Notes: generated by a model not told the origin, from the sequence alone. A stretch of DNA of 64,000 bases from Enteractinococcus coprophilus (GCF_006716305.1 NZ_VFOU01000003.1:372001-436000), one strand, 5' to 3'; numbered from the stretch's first letter, positions 6,790-17,234 are shown. Made by a program: numbers and translations.

Positions 6790-7704
6790 ATGCGCAACAC
6801 CGCTCAGAAAAAGTTCCAGATTTTTGGTCGTATGACTGCCATAGCAGCGGCGGCGGGGCTTGCTCTCACTGCCTGTGGCAACGGCGAGACCGCTGACACC
6901 GGTTCCGGCGAGGGCGGCGATGAAATTAACATTGCTATCAACCATGGTTGGGAAGAAGGCATTGCGGTAGCTGAACTGTGGTCTTTAATCCTGGAGGATG
7001 AAGGCTACACCGTCAATAAGACCTACATGGACCTGGCCCCTAGCTTCTCCGCGCTCTCAACCGGTGACATGGACTTCAACATGAACATCTGGCAGCCTGT
7101 CACCCACAAAGACTATCTCGAAGAATATGGCGACACTCTCGAAGAAGTTGGCGTCTGGAATAGTGACGCGAACCAGGTCATTGCTGTGAACGCTGATGCT
7201 CCATTTGATTCTCTGGAAGATTTAGCTGATCATGCTGAGGAGTATGACAGTCGCTTGGTTGGGATTGAGCCAGGTGCAGGGCTGACCGAACGTACTGAGC
7301 AGTATGTTATCCCTGAATACGGTCTTGAAGATTGGGAGTTTAGAACTTCTTCAACCCCTGCGATGTTGCAAGAAGTTAAAACCGCAACCACCGCCGGCGA
7401 GCCCATTGCTGTCACCCTGTGGCGTCCACACTGGGCGTTCAATAGCTATGACATCAAGGCTTTGGAAGATCCCAAGGAAGCACTTGGTCAAGAAGAGAAT
7501 ATGACCATTTATGCTCGGGAGGGCTTCTCCGAAGACCAGCCTGAGGTGAATGAATGGCTGGCGAACTTTGAGATTGATACCGAACGACTCCAAGATCTTG
7601 AAGTTGTCCTGTTCGAAGAAGAAGTTGAGCAAGACCAGTACGAAGAAGTCATTCGTGCGTGGATGGACGAAAACCAAGACTGGGTTGACTCGCTGACCTC
7701 ATAA
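6790..7704 (+). CDS. Glycine betaine/proline-betaine ABC transporter substrate-binding lipoprotein (OpuAC/ProX type)
   Basis: A 304-residue extracytoplasmic binding protein for quaternary-amine osmoprotectants. It has a basic N-terminus and a lipobox ending LTAC, with Cys29 as lipidation site. An acidic linker precedes the OpuAC domain (INIAINHGWEEGIAVAELWSLILE; FNMNIWQPVTHKDYL; LVGIEPGAGL). Tryptophans such as those in NIWQP and TLWRPHWAF are of the kind that form the aromatic betaine cage. AGAGGAAA precedes the ATG by 5 bases. No permease or ATPase gene of the family lies next to it, so it must work with a transporter encoded elsewhere or with a second binding-protein-dependent system. Confidence 0.9.
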   Translation: MRNTAQKKFQIFGRMTAIAAAAGLALTACGNGETADTGSGEGGDEINIAINHGWEEGIAVAELWSLILEDEGYTVNKTYMDLAPSFSALSTGDMDFNMNIWQPVTHKDYLEEYGDTLEEVGVWNSDANQVIAVNADAPFDSLEDLADHAEEYDSRLVGIEPGAGLTERTEQYVIPEYGLEDWEFRTSSTPAMLQEVKTATTAGEPIAVTLWRPHWAFNSYDIKALEDPKEALGQEENMTIYAREGFSEDQPEVNEWLANFEIDTERLQDLEVVLFEEEVEQDQYEEVIRAWMDENQDWVDSLTS

Positions 7705-7709
7705 GCCCC

Positions 7710-8330
7710 CTATACGATCTGACAGGCGTCGTCGAAGGATAATCGACCGGCCCGGGTTCGAATCGCTGCAGGATCATCGGCACTGGGTGCCCACCCGACG
7801 TTGATGATCACTTCAGTTTGCCACCCGGTATCGGCATGAAATTCCTCGTCGACGCCTGTTGCATTAAACCCCGTCATCGGGCCGACATGCAGCCCGTGGG
7901 CGCGCAGGCCCACAACCAGATATCCGATCTGCAAGTGTGCTGAGCGCTGCCCAATTTCGCGGCGCGCGCCCGGATCGTCTTCAAGTTTGTCTCGAGCGCC
8001 CGCTTTATGGGGCGCAAGCACTGATAACTGTCGATGCCAATAGGGATCCCAGGCAGCAAGAATTGTCAGGGGCGCCGCAAGGGTTTTGTCTCGATTGCCC
8101 TTACGCATGTGCGGAGCCAATCGTGCCCGAGACTCGACAGTGTGGACCAGGGTGAGGCGTAGCGGCTGGGAGTTCATCTGTGTTGGAGCCCAGCGAATGT
8201 CGTCGTAAACGGCCGCAATGGTCGCAGGGTCCACGGCGTCATCGGAAAAGGTGTGGGTGGTGTGCGCGTCAACGAATAACATATCGAGCAGATCGCGAGA
8301 AAGACCCGAGGTCGAACCAGTATGCGACAT
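7710..8330 (-). CDS. Nitroreductase-family protein (RutE/HadB-like malonic semialdehyde reductase)
   Basis: A 206-residue FMN-dependent reductase of the RutE/HadB subgroup. The family blocks THTFSDDAVDPATIAAVYDDIRWAPTQMNSQPLR (N-terminal FMN phosphate and dimer region, quoted only as an orientation), APHKAGARDKLEDDPGARR and GPMTGFNA are present in order. In E. coli RutE reduces toxic malonic semialdehyde from pyrimidine breakdown to 3-hydroxypropionate. No other rut genes are near, so the physiological substrate is uncertain; it may be a quinone or nitro compound. AGGAAA lies 6 bases before the ATG. The gene converges on the betaine-binding protein gene with a 5-base gap and is divergent from dnaX. 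Confidence 0.85.
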   Translation of the reverse strand: MSHTGSTSGLSRDLLDMLFVDAHTTHTFSDDAVDPATIAAVYDDIRWAPTQMNSQPLRLTLVHTVESRARLAPHMRKGNRDKTLAAPLTILAAWDPYWHRQLSVLAPHKAGARDKLEDDPGARREIGQRSAHLQIGYLVVGLRAHGLHVGPMTGFNATGVDEEFHADTGWQTEVIINVGWAPSADDPAAIRTRAGRLSFDDACQIV

Positions 8331-8434
8331 GAGTTTTCCTTTCCTGGGCGTGGCGGAATAAAGTCTAGTGGTACAGTTCGGCCAGCAGATAATGCTGGTG
8401 CCGAAGCAGCCGTCGCCACGCTAGGGTATTGAGA

Positions 8435-11353
8435 GTGACCACCGCTTTATATCGCCGCTACCGTCCGGATACGTTTGAAGAAGTTATTGGCCAGGAACAC
8501 GTGACCGTGCCACTGGCCAATGCGATCGACAAACACCGGATCAACCACGCCTACCTGTTTTCAGGCCCTCGCGGCTGCGGTAAGACCACCTCGGCACGCA
8601 TTCTGGCGCGCTGTCTGAACTGTGCCCAGGGCCCAACCGCCACCCCGTGTGGGACCTGTGATTCCTGCGTGGATTTAGCCACCGGTGGTCCGGGTTCGCT
8701 GGATGTTATTGAAATTGACGCGGCCTCGCACGGTGGTGTCGACGACGCGCGCGATCTGCGCGAGCGGGCAACCTTTGCTCCGACGCGCGATCGGTACAAG
8801 ATCTTCATTATTGACGAAGCGCACATGGTCACCTCGGCCGGGTTTAACGCGCTGCTGAAAATTGTTGAAGAACCACCCGAGCACATTAAGTTTATTTTTG
8901 CCACGACCGAGCCCGATAAAGTCATCGGGACCATCCGGTCGCGGACCCACCACTACCCATTCCGGTTGGTACCGCCCGAACCGCTCATGGAGCACCTGGA
9001 AGCGCTGGCTGCTGCCGAGCAAGTCACGATCGCACCGGGTGTACTGTCGCTGGTCATCCGTGCCGGTGGTGGCTCGGTCCGTGACACGCTGTCGGTATTG
9101 GATCAGCTCATTGCCGGTGCCACCGAAGATGGCGTCAGCTATGACCTGGCCGTGAACCTGTTGGGCTTCACGCCGGAGAACCTGTTGGACGACGTCGTCA
9201 ATGCGCTCGCCGCTGAGGACTCCAGCACCGTGTTCCACGTGGTTGATCAGGTCATTCAGTCCGGGCAGGATCCCGAGCGATTCGTCCAGGATCTACTGGA
9301 ACGCTTCCGCGACGTCGTCATTGTCAAAGCCGCACCCGAACAGGCCCCGGGAATTTTGCACGGCATGCCCGCCGATCAGCTGCGCCGACTCGAAGCTCAG
9401 GCACAGCAGCTGGGACCCGCCGAAGTCTCACGGGCTGCCGACATTACCGCCGCGGCCCTCACTCAGATGTCGGGGGCGACCTCACCGCGGTTACACCTGG
9501 AACTGCTGATGGCTCGGCTCATGCTGCCGGCCACCGATGAGACCGAACGCGGCCTGGCCGCACGCATCGACCGGTTGGAACGTCGCTTTGAATATGGCGG
9601 TCTACCTGAGTCTGCCACGGTTGAACAACCGGCTGCCAAACCCGTGATCGTGCGTTCGGAGGAGACCGGGTTGTCCGGTGCCGCCGCCGCACGGGCCGCA
9701 TTGGGTCGCGATTACGATGAAGATGAGCAGCCCGAAGATCTTGTACCAGAGCTTGCTCGTCCAGCCGACGCCGAGTCTCAACCTGCACCCACCCCTATTC
9801 CGCCGCAGCGCCAAGCACCGCAGCCAACGCAGACCTCAGAACCTGCACGACCTCGGGCTCAAGCGACACCACAGGCTCCGCAGCAGCCCGCCACATCCCA
9901 GCCAGTGACTCCGGACCAGACCGCGTCGACGCCGCCGCAACAGGATCCGCTCCAGCAGACCGCCCAGCAACCTGCTGCCCAGCAGCCATCTCAGGTGGAG
10001 ATGGCGCGTCGTGCGTGGCCGGAAGTGCTTGAGTTTTTGAAAAACGAGTCTCGGCTGATCTGGATGACCGTCAACGGCAACGCCCAAGTTGTTGGGTATG
10101 ACGGCAAACTGTTGACCATCGGGTTTGATAACGACGGCGCACGCAGCACTGTCCAACAACGTGGTGGCGAAAAACTGCTAGCCGCCGGTTTCAATCATGT
10201 GCTCGGGATCCAACCGGAGCTCGATCTGATTTCGGGTACCTCGGATGGTGGTTCCCCAAAAGCACCTAGCCGCCCGGCTCGGCCACAGCCTCAACAGGCT
10301 CCAGCCCAGAGGCAACCGCAACCACCAGCCCAACAGCCGCGAGGCCAGCAGGCACCGCCAGTTCGACCACAAGATCAGCAACCGGCATCCCCGGTTCCCC
10401 CGCAAGCTGCGGCCCCAACACCCGGCGCACAGCCGGTGGGGACCCCGCAATCACCGGTATCGCCCGCGTCTCCGCAGTCACCTCAGTCTCCGGCGTCGCC
10501 GTCCTCACCACAGCTCGACCCTCCGCAACCACAAGCCCCACAACCGGCCCAGCAGCGTCCGCAGCAGCCCTCGGCTGATCCGATTCATCCGACACCCCCG
10601 GCCACCGGTGTCGGAGGATGGGGCTCTGGTGAACCAAATCAGGCATGGGGCCAACCTGAACAACCCACCTGGGGTCAACCAGACGAAGCAGGTTGGGGCG
10701 CCTCCGATCCCAACTGGGGTCCACCCGAAGACGATTGGCTGCCACCGCCTGAAGACGACTGGCAACAGGGCCCACCGCCCCAACAACCGCCGGCCCAGCA
10801 ACAACCACCGGCACAGCAATCAGAACCTGGGGTCCAACCCGCACCGCCAGCTCAGCCGCAGCCAGGTTCATCAGCCGGTCCAACTCCGGGATCGGAAGCA
10901 ACCCCGGCACCAGAGCCGGAGCGGCCCACCGAACCGGATCCAGTGGCCGCCGACGGCTACGCCGGGTTTATCCCGCGGTCTGCCCCGGATGAGGAACCCT
11001 TTGTTCCGGCATTTGCGAAGTCTGAGGCCGAACTACGCGAAGAGTTCAAACGCCGCTTCAGCGACGTCATCCCCTCGAGCCCCGGGCCTACGAAGCCCCA
11101 GCGTGAACAAACTCAACCTGCCGGCTCGCGGTTTGCCGATATGGTCGCCCAATACGCGGGCGAACAGTCCGCAGAACAGGATGCCGAACCGACTGTTCAG
11201 AAGGATGAACCGACCGACGATGACGACGATTATGCCTCGGATGATGATGAGATCATCGAAGAATCGGGAATCGCCGGGCGGCGCGTCGTCGAAGAAGTCC
11301 TCAACGCGCGACTGATCGAAGAACGCAACCCCGACGGCACCCCCAAGGTTTAG
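8435..11353 (+). CDS. dnaX: DNA polymerase III subunit gamma/tau
   Basis: Clamp-loader ATPase of the replicative polymerase, 972 residues from the chosen GTG. The AAA+ core has Walker A GPRGCGKT (44-51), a zinc module with C63, C72, C75 and C78, Walker B (IFIIDEAHM) and the sensor/SRC motifs, and ends near residue 370. Residues about 510-590 form a folded domain that reads as the tau-specific region ([21 protein letters not shown]). The rest is low complexity: long Pro/Gln/Ala runs and a Trp-rich block (about 725-770, repeated W-G/D motifs). The end is acidic, followed by a conserved-looking tail ([19 protein letters not shown]). The gene is much longer than the enterobacterial form (about 640). 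A TTG two codons upstream is possible, but AGGG is better spaced for GTG. No slippery frameshift signal was seen. Confidence 0.95.
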   Translation: MTTALYRRYRPDTFEEVIGQEHVTVPLANAIDKHRINHAYLFSGPRGCGKTTSARILARCLNCAQGPTATPCGTCDSCVDLATGGPGSLDVIEIDAASHGGVDDARDLRERATFAPTRDRYKIFIIDEAHMVTSAGFNALLKIVEEPPEHIKFIFATTEPDKVIGTIRSRTHHYPFRLVPPEPLMEHLEALAAAEQVTIAPGVLSLVIRAGGGSVRDTLSVLDQLIAGATEDGVSYDLAVNLLGFTPENLLDDVVNALAAEDSSTVFHVVDQVIQSGQDPERFVQDLLERFRDVVIVKAAPEQAPGILHGMPADQLRRLEAQAQQLGPAEVSRAADITAAALTQMSGATSPRLHLELLMARLMLPATDETERGLAARIDRLERRFEYGGLPESATVEQPAAKPVIVRSEETGLSGAAAARAALGRDYDEDEQPEDLVPELARPADAESQPAPTPIPPQRQAPQPTQTSEPARPRAQATPQAPQQPATSQPVTPDQTASTPPQQDPLQQTAQQPAAQQPSQVEMARRAWPEVLEFLKNESRLIWMTVNGNAQVVGYDGKLLTIGFDNDGARSTVQQRGGEKLLAAGFNHVLGIQPELDLISGTSDGGSPKAPSRPARPQPQQAPAQRQPQPPAQQPRGQQAPPVRPQDQQPASPVPPQAAAPTPGAQPVGTPQSPVSPASPQSPQSPASPSSPQLDPPQPQAPQPAQQRPQQPSADPIHPTPPATGVGGWGSGEPNQAWGQPEQPTWGQPDEAGWGASDPNWGPPEDDWLPPPEDDWQQGPPPQQPPAQQQPPAQQSEPGVQPAPPAQPQPGSSAGPTPGSEATPAPEPERPTEPDPVAADGYAGFIPRSAPDEEPFVPAFAKSEAELREEFKRRFSDVIPSSPGPTKPQREQTQPAGSRFADMVAQYAGEQSAEQDAEPTVQKDEPTDDDDDYASDDDEIIEESGIAGRRVVEEVLNARLIEERNPDGTPKV

Positions 11354-11390
11354 CAACGCTGCCACCACCCGAACGAAAGAAGGCACCCAC

Positions 11391-11984
11391 GTGTACGACG
11401 GTGCGGTACAAACCCTCATCGATGAACTCGGCCGACTGCCGGGCATTGGCCCAAAATCTGCCCAACGCATCGCCTTCCACATCCTGGAGGCCTCCGAAGC
11501 CGACATGGTCGCCCTGGCCAATGCGATCACCGAGGTCAAATCCAAGATCCGGTTGTGCGAGATCTGCTTCAACGTGTCCGAACACGAAACGTGTGCGATC
11601 TGCCGCGACGAGCACCGCGACGCCGGGCTGTTATGCGTGGTTGAAGAATCCCAAGACGTCATCGCCATTGAACGGACCCGTACCTATAACGGGCGATACC
11701 ACGTGCTGGGCGGGGCCATCAACCCGATCGGGGGCATCGGTCCAGAACAGTTGCGCGTGCGCGAACTGCTCACCCGCTTACAAGACGATACGGTCACCGA
11801 AGTCATTCTCGCGACCAACCCGAACCTCGAGGGCGAAGCAACCGCAACCTATCTGACCCGCATGCTCTCGCCCGTGGGCATCACGCTTTCCCGTCTGGCC
11901 TCGGGCCTGCCGGTCGGCGGCGATCTGGAATACGCTGACGAAGTGACCCTGGGGCGGGCCTTTGAAGGACGACGCAAACTTTAG
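11391..11984 (+). CDS. recR: Recombination mediator protein RecR
   Basis: A 197-residue RecR, full length. Helix-hairpin-helix at 10-30 ([17 protein letters not shown]), C4 zinc finger C56-x2-C59 and C68-x2-C71, Toprim domain from about residue 80 ([16 protein letters not shown]), and a C-terminal Walker-B-like region. It acts with RecF/RecO to load RecA at gapped DNA. GTG start at 11391 with GAAAGAAGG 7 bases upstream. It lies 37 bases after dnaX, the usual dnaX-recR arrangement, and is probably cotranscribed with it. Confidence 0.97.
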   Translation: MYDGAVQTLIDELGRLPGIGPKSAQRIAFHILEASEADMVALANAITEVKSKIRLCEICFNVSEHETCAICRDEHRDAGLLCVVEESQDVIAIERTRTYNGRYHVLGGAINPIGGIGPEQLRVRELLTRLQDDTVTEVILATNPNLEGEATATYLTRMLSPVGITLSRLASGLPVGGDLEYADEVTLGRAFEGRRKL

Positions 11985-12047
11985 CGAAGCCCAAGAGCCC
12001 AGCCATTACACTTAACCGCAGTCCCATGTTCTAACCAAAAGGTAGTT

Positions 12048-13334
12048 ATGAGCCTGATCATCCAAAAATACGGCGGTTCGTCCGTGGCCGACGCCGAAGG
12101 CATCCAACGCGTCGCCCGCCGAGTGGTCGCCACCCAACGCGCCGGGCACCAAGTGGTAGTCGTCGTCTCCGCAATGGGCGATACCACCGATGACCTGCTG
12201 GATTTGGCAGGTCAAGTCACCGACGACGCGCCAAAACGGGAAATGGACATTCTGCTGTCCTCGGGTGAACGTATCTCGATGGCCCTGTTGGCCATGGCCG
12301 TCAATGCCAACGGCTCCCGGGCCCGATCTTTTACCGGATCGCAGGCCGGCATGATGACCGACACCTACCACGGCCAAGCCCGCATCACCCGGGTCTCCCC
12401 CACCAGAATTAAAGAAGCCATCGACGACGGCAACGTGGCCATCGTTGCGGGCTTCCAGGGCATGTCGCCCGAATCCAAGGACATCACCACCATGGGTCGT
12501 GGCGGATCCGACACCACCGCCGTCGCACTGGCCGCAGCACTGGACGCTGACGCCTGCGAAATCTACACCGACGTCGACGGCATTTATACCGCTGACCCGC
12601 GTTTGGTACCCTCGGCCTCAAGAATCTCGGAAATTACCTCGGAAGAAATGCTGGAACTGGCTGCTTCCGGTTCTAAGATCCTGCACCTACGTGCGGTGGA
12701 ATACGCCCGCCGATTCGGGGTCAAACTTCACGTCCGGTCGTCCTTCACCGATGAAGAAGGCACCTGGGTTATCCCAGATGAGCAAGACACCATCCAACTA
12801 CCAGAAGGCCAACCCATGGAACAGCCAATCGTCGCCGGTGTCGCACACGACACCTCCGAAGCCAAAGTGACCATCGTCGGGGTCCCAGATATTCCGGGCA
12901 AAGCCGCCGAGATCTTCAAAGTCATCGCCGATGCGCACGCGAATATCGACATGATCGTCCAAAACCCGTCACGGGCCGGTGCTGGGGCAACCGATATTTC
13001 CTTTACCGTCCCGTTGAACCAGGGTAAAGACACGATCGCAGCACTGCGTGCAGCCCAGGAACGCATCGGCTTTGAAGACGTCGCTCACCAGCGCAACATC
13101 GGCAAGATCTCACTGATCGGTGCTGGCATGCGGTCCAATCCTGGCGTTTCGGCCACTTTCTTCGACGCGCTGCACAAAGCTGGCGCCAATATTGATCTGA
13201 TTTCCACCTCCGAGATTCGCATCTCTGTAGTCACCGCAGAAGACAAACTGCAAGACGCCGTCCGCGAGATTCATACGGCCTTCGGTCTCGACGCCGAAGA
13301 AGTAGCCAAGGTCCACGGCGGTACCGGCCGCTAA
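12048..13334 (+). CDS. lysC: Aspartate kinase
   Basis: First enzyme of the aspartate pathway (lysine, threonine, methionine, diaminopimelate): phosphorylates aspartate to aspartyl phosphate. 428 residues. The N-terminal kinase domain begins with the nucleotide-binding motif KYGGSS (6-11); further motifs are [23 protein letters not shown] (substrate loop, about 140-160) and the [15 protein letters not shown] block. Two ACT domains follow (about 265-330 and 345-420) and are expected to bind lysine/threonine for feedback control. AAAGG lies 6 bases before the ATG. Many actinobacteria have asd directly downstream; here a strong terminator follows and asd is absent. Confidence 0.97.
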   Translation: MSLIIQKYGGSSVADAEGIQRVARRVVATQRAGHQVVVVVSAMGDTTDDLLDLAGQVTDDAPKREMDILLSSGERISMALLAMAVNANGSRARSFTGSQAGMMTDTYHGQARITRVSPTRIKEAIDDGNVAIVAGFQGMSPESKDITTMGRGGSDTTAVALAAALDADACEIYTDVDGIYTADPRLVPSASRISEITSEEMLELAASGSKILHLRAVEYARRFGVKLHVRSSFTDEEGTWVIPDEQDTIQLPEGQPMEQPIVAGVAHDTSEAKVTIVGVPDIPGKAAEIFKVIADAHANIDMIVQNPSRAGAGATDISFTVPLNQGKDTIAALRAAQERIGFEDVAHQRNIGKISLIGAGMRSNPGVSATFFDALHKAGANIDLISTSEIRISVVTAEDKLQDAVREIHTAFGLDAEEVAKVHGGTGR

Positions 13335-13354
13335 CGGCCACCGACCCCAACGTT

Positions 13355-13405
13355 AAACCCCAGAGCCATCGCAGGATTTCGCTGCGATGGCTCTGGGGTT
13401 TCTTG
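13355..13405 (+). terminator. Strong terminator after aspartate kinase
   Basis: A perfect 20 bp stem (13355-13374 with 13382-13401), 7-base loop, right arm ending in GGGGTTTCTT. Its left arm begins with AAA, so it could act in both directions. Confidence 0.85.
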
Positions 13406-13581
13406 GTGCTTCAGGTTATTGCTTATCCCACTGCCCGGGCACGCGACGGTCGCTTCCCCTAATTTCCCCAATTCGGACCGATATGCTACACATTCGCAAA
13501 CATCGCCGGTGTGCTCGACCTGACGCACTAGTGTGGGAGCTAGACGGCGCCAAGGCCGTTATGCGGTGGGAGGAGGTAAGG

Positions 13582-15117
13582 TTGCTGGATTCCGACTTCG
13601 ACGTGACAGGAACTGAAACCGTGCGTCAAACCGGCCAAGCCTTCTTAGAAAAACTCCGTCCCAGTGCCAAAGCAGATCCAGCAGAACAAGGTGCCACCCC
13701 GTTTCCAGAAGCCAGTGATATCACCGGACTCGCGCTGCGCTATCATCCAGGATCGGAGATCGACTTCTTAGAACCCTGCGTGGGCACCGGCATCTTTTTC
13801 TCCGCCCTGTTGCACCACGTCGCGGACCGACACGGAACGCTCAATATTCACACCGCCCACGGCGTCGAACGCGATGACCAGTTTGCCGCACTTGCCCATG
13901 ATCTGTGGGCACCGGCCGGTTTAGAAGTTCTCCTACGCGACTTCTTACGCCTGTCGTCCAGTGATCTGCCGCAGGCAAGCATGGTGCTATCTCGACCACC
14001 GGCCACCTTTCATCACCGGTTGTCATCCGATGCCAAAGTTCGTGCCGCTGACGCCGCCGAGACATCCTCTGGGATTCGACCTACCGGAATGGCCGATCTG
14101 TATAGCCACTTCGTGTTAGCAACCCACAAATTCTTGGCTCCAAAGGCTGTGTCAGCCTGGGTGCTGCCCACAAAGTTCTTACGCCATTCATCTGGTCGAG
14201 CACTGCGACTTTATTTGGCCAAACATGTCACACTGCATCGGATTCATGCCTACGATGCACGTGCTTTCGATGTCACCCGGTTGGAAGAAACGATTGATGA
14301 ATGGTCCGTTGTGGTCTTCACGAACGAATTGCCACACGCCTCGGATGCATTCGAGTTTTCTGTTGGCGGGGATCTTTTCGATCCCAATGAAACAACGCAC
14401 ATGCCCTATGCGCGGTTGAGTCCCGAGATAAACTGGCTTCAACTGGCTGACCTTGACGAAGACAACAGTCCGACGAAGTCGTACACCCTTGAAGACTTCT
14501 TTTTCATTCGCAGTGGTTGGGAAGTGCCAGCGCCCAAATTCTTCGTCCAACCGGAAACTCGTGCCTGGGCTTTAGGTATCCAACCCATGCACATGCACCC
14601 ATTACTACCCCACCCAACAGCGGTAACTGGCAAAACGATCACCGCAGATGAGTGGGGATGGCCTGCAAGTAAGCACCGCCACGTGGTGCTCGCCTCAAAT
14701 AAAGACGAATACACTCTGGCCGAACTTGACCCAGCCTTTCTGCGGTATCTCGATGCAGCAAATGGAGATACGCGGCAAGCAGCGCAGCGTTCTCACGACG
14801 CCCTCTGGTACAACTTGCACCTTCGTCGGCCCGCACCCATAGTGGTCAAAGCAGCCACCGAAGCTGATGATGGACTCTTCCGGTTCATTCTCAACCAATC
14901 TGATGGCATCGCCGGCCCCGGCTGGATCACCATGTCACCAAGTCTAGGATTCGCGAAACCCTGGTTTTTGAATAACGACGTGAATTGGTCTGAAGTCATC
15001 GAGATCTTAGAATCCATCCGACTTCCGGACGAGGCCGCCAAGCCCACGTTTTCACCTGATGCGCTGGCTTCATTAGACGCCACACCGCTTGTCGAATACT
15101 TAGCCAATTTCGATTAG
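13582..15117 (+). CDS. Eco57I/TaqI-like N6-adenine methyltransferase-related protein with degenerate motif IV
   Basis: About 511 residues. The SAM-binding motif I is recognisable (FLEPCVGTG, residues 62-70), followed by an acidic motif II region (THGVERDD). Motif IV, normally N-P-P-[YF] for adenine-N6 transfer, reads S-R-P-P-A-T (137-142), so the base-contacting Asn and aromatic residues are lost. Downstream sequence follows the Eco57I pattern (GMADLYSHFV; AVSAWVLPTKFLRHSSGRALRLYLA), then a C-terminal target-recognition-like domain. The start TTG at 13582 was chosen because GGAGGAGG sits 5 bases before it; in-frame ATGs at 13483 and 13561 lack ribosome-binding sites. No restriction enzyme gene adjoins. 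It could be a solo methyltransferase, a DNA-binding pseudo-methyltransferase, or an enzyme with another substrate. Confidence 0.65.
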   Translation: MLDSDFDVTGTETVRQTGQAFLEKLRPSAKADPAEQGATPFPEASDITGLALRYHPGSEIDFLEPCVGTGIFFSALLHHVADRHGTLNIHTAHGVERDDQFAALAHDLWAPAGLEVLLRDFLRLSSSDLPQASMVLSRPPATFHHRLSSDAKVRAADAAETSSGIRPTGMADLYSHFVLATHKFLAPKAVSAWVLPTKFLRHSSGRALRLYLAKHVTLHRIHAYDARAFDVTRLEETIDEWSVVVFTNELPHASDAFEFSVGGDLFDPNETTHMPYARLSPEINWLQLADLDEDNSPTKSYTLEDFFFIRSGWEVPAPKFFVQPETRAWALGIQPMHMHPLLPHPTAVTGKTITADEWGWPASKHRHVVLASNKDEYTLAELDPAFLRYLDAANGDTRQAAQRSHDALWYNLHLRRPAPIVVKAATEADDGLFRFILNQSDGIAGPGWITMSPSLGFAKPWFLNNDVNWSEVIEILESIRLPDEAAKPTFSPDALASLDATPLVEYLANFD

Positions 15118-15234
15118 CCGGCTAATCATTTTCGGCCCGAGAGATTCGTCCAGCTCAAAACACTGCCCCTACGTTAGCTAGGATATGAAGCATACCGCGT
15201 ATGCTCACTCGACCATCTTCAAGGCGCCCTCACC

Positions 15235-16554
15235 ATGTCATCACACCGTATCCGAACTACAAACGAGCCACCGAAGCCGGAAACGTTTGTGCGGAGGCTT
15301 CCGGAAAACTGGTTGCGGACGGACGTCATTCTGGCAGTGGTAGTCGCATTCGTTTCAGTGCTGAGCCTGCAGGCTTTGCGGTTGACGGATATTTATACGG
15401 GCTCTGGTCTCGACCTCGTGCTAACGCAGGTGTTCTCCTTGGTGATTTCGTTTCTGTTGGTGCTCTACCGACGCTTCCCGATTACTATCGCGGCGATATA
15501 TACGCTGTTGATCGTTGCCCTGGCATTTATCTCGTTGTCGTTGAATATCTCCTCCGAGTCGTACTCACTACTGTTCGTTGGGTTCATGACGATCTATTCA
15601 GTGGGTGCGTGGGTATCGAACCGCAGAGTGGCATTCTGGGTCAGACTATTCTTCGTGTTGGCGCAATGGAGCGGATCGATAGCCATTACCGTCATTGTTG
15701 GTTTTGACGAGGCGGTAGATCCCAAAGGGGCGATGCCAGACTTATCGACTGGAGATATGGCCTATGTGCTGGGGACGACCCTGGTTATCTCGCTGGGCTA
15801 TTACGCTTCGGCTTGGTATTTCGGCGGACGGGCATGGAACCGCGCCAGGGAACGCTGGAAATTGGAAACCGCACACGATCAGCTCGCCCAGGCCAATGCG
15901 AAAATCGCCGACGCAGCGGTCCAGGCCGAACGTTTACACATTGCCCGTGAACTGCACGACGTCATTGCCCACCACGTGACGGTGATGGGAGTCCATGCTT
16001 CGGCAGCCCGACGGTTGGTCGAAGCCCAGCGTGATCCAACGGCCGTGGTTGACCAGCTGGAACATATCGAAGCATCCTCGGCCCAGGCGGTCCATGAACT
16101 GCAAACAATGGTGTACACACTGCGGGATCAGGACGGCTCAACCGAACCACTGCCGGATCTAAGCCAACTCCCCGAGCTCGTTCGACAGGCTGATTCGACG
16201 ACCCAGACGGTAACCTGTGAAGTAGTCGGTGAGCCGATTGAAGTGTCGGCCGCCGTGGAACTCACCCTCTATCGGGTAGCACAAGAGGCGCTATCGAATG
16301 CGCGCAAACATGCCGGCGACGACGTCGAGGTACAGGTAAAATTGGATTACACGGATCAAGACATCACCTTGTCCGTGACAGATAACGGCAAAGCCTATGA
16401 TCCGGTCCTCAACGGCACCGGGACCGGGATTCAGGGCATGAAAGAACGCGTGCACGCGGTAGACGGCACGTTAGAATATGGTCCCCGCGCCCCGTATGGC
16501 TGGAAGGTCATTGTTCGAGTGCCGTGTGCACGATCCATGGAAAGAGTCTCATGA
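15235..16554 (+). CDS. NarL-type sensor histidine kinase (HisKA_3)
   Basis: A 439-residue membrane sensor kinase. Residues about 25-200 hold five or six hydrophobic segments with little extracytoplasmic sequence, so it probably senses a membrane or intracellular signal, as DesK-like kinases do. A coiled-coil linker (about 205-235) leads into the dimerisation box with phospho-acceptor H241 (ARELHDVIAHH). The ATPase domain has the N-box (RVAQEALSNARKHA) and G-box (GTGTGIQGMKERV). The stop overlaps the start of the response-regulator gene (ATGA), so the two form a two-component system. The signal and target genes are not evident; such systems in actinobacteria often respond to envelope stress or antibiotics. 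Confidence 0.93.
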   Translation: MSSHRIRTTNEPPKPETFVRRLPENWLRTDVILAVVVAFVSVLSLQALRLTDIYTGSGLDLVLTQVFSLVISFLLVLYRRFPITIAAIYTLLIVALAFISLSLNISSESYSLLFVGFMTIYSVGAWVSNRRVAFWVRLFFVLAQWSGSIAITVIVGFDEAVDPKGAMPDLSTGDMAYVLGTTLVISLGYYASAWYFGGRAWNRARERWKLETAHDQLAQANAKIADAAVQAERLHIARELHDVIAHHVTVMGVHASAARRLVEAQRDPTAVVDQLEHIEASSAQAVHELQTMVYTLRDQDGSTEPLPDLSQLPELVRQADSTTQTVTCEVVGEPIEVSAAVELTLYRVAQEALSNARKHAGDDVEVQVKLDYTDQDITLSVTDNGKAYDPVLNGTGTGIQGMKERVHAVDGTLEYGPRAPYGWKVIVRVPCARSMERVS

Positions 16555-17234
16555 CCCAAGAAGCAATTCGCGTGTTGCTAGTAGATGACCAGCCGCTATT
16601 GCGGACCGGGTTAGCCACCATTTTGTCCACCGAACCCGGTCTCGAGGTGGTCGGTGAGGCCTCGGATGGTCGCGAGGCGTTAGCGCAGGTCGAGCTGTTG
16701 GATCCCGACGTGGTGTGCATGGACGTGCAGATGCCGCACATGGATGGAATTGAAGCGACTAAAGCGTTGACCGCGTTCGAAGCCAGGGCGGCAATTTTGA
16801 TCCTGACAACTTTTGATCGGGATGACTTTTTATTCGAAACACTCAGGGCCGGCGCTTCGGGTTTCTTACTCAAAACGGCTGGGCCTGAAGAATTGATTCA
16901 CGCCATCCAGGTGTTAGCTGGCGGGGAGTCACTGTTAGCGCCAGAAGTAACCGGCCGAGTGTTAGATCGGATGTTCACCGAATCTGCCGTTGAACCAGCG
17001 GTGGTTTCGCCACCGGTTCCAGAATTTGCCGTGCCCTTGACCCGGCGTGAGGATGAGATCCTATCGATGCTGGTTAAGGGGAAATCAAATGCAGCTATCG
17101 CTAAAGAATTATTCGTCGGACCGGCCACAGTGAAAACCCACGTGTCGAATATTTTAATGAAACTCGACGTCAAGGATCGTATCCATGCGGTGATCTGGGC
17201 ATATGAACACGGTTACGTGAATTCCACGAGGTGA
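16551..17234 (+). CDS. NarL/LuxR-family response regulator
   Basis: A 227-residue partner of the preceding kinase. Receiver domain at 1-125 with the acidic pair D12/D13 and phospho-acceptor D58 (VVCMDVQMPHMDG); Thr and Lys of the switch are in LILTTFDRDD and GFLLKTAG. A 35-residue linker follows, then a LuxR-type helix-turn-helix (about 165-225, LTRREDEILSMLVKGKSNAAIAK region). It begins at the ATG overlapping the kinase stop; an upstream in-frame GTG at 16524 is less likely because the four-base overlap gives coupling. Confidence 0.95.
   Translation: MTQEAIRVLLVDDQPLLRTGLATILSTEPGLEVVGEASDGREALAQVELLDPDVVCMDVQMPHMDGIEATKALTAFEARAAILILTTFDRDDFLFETLRAGASGFLLKTAGPEELIHAIQVLAGGESLLAPEVTGRVLDRMFTESAVEPAVVSPPVPEFAVPLTRREDEILSMLVKGKSNAAIAKELFVGPATVKTHVSNILMKLDVKDRIHAVIWAYEHGYVNSTR

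Noticed and set aside
10245-11315. 356-codon open frame inside dnaX, second frame
   Set aside because: Arg/His/Pro-rich translation typical of a shifted frame over Pro/Gln codons; dnaX itself is intact across this stretch.
8435-11353. Programmed frameshift making a short gamma form of DnaX
   Set aside because: No A-rich slippery heptamer with a downstream hairpin was found near the end of the AAA+ domain.
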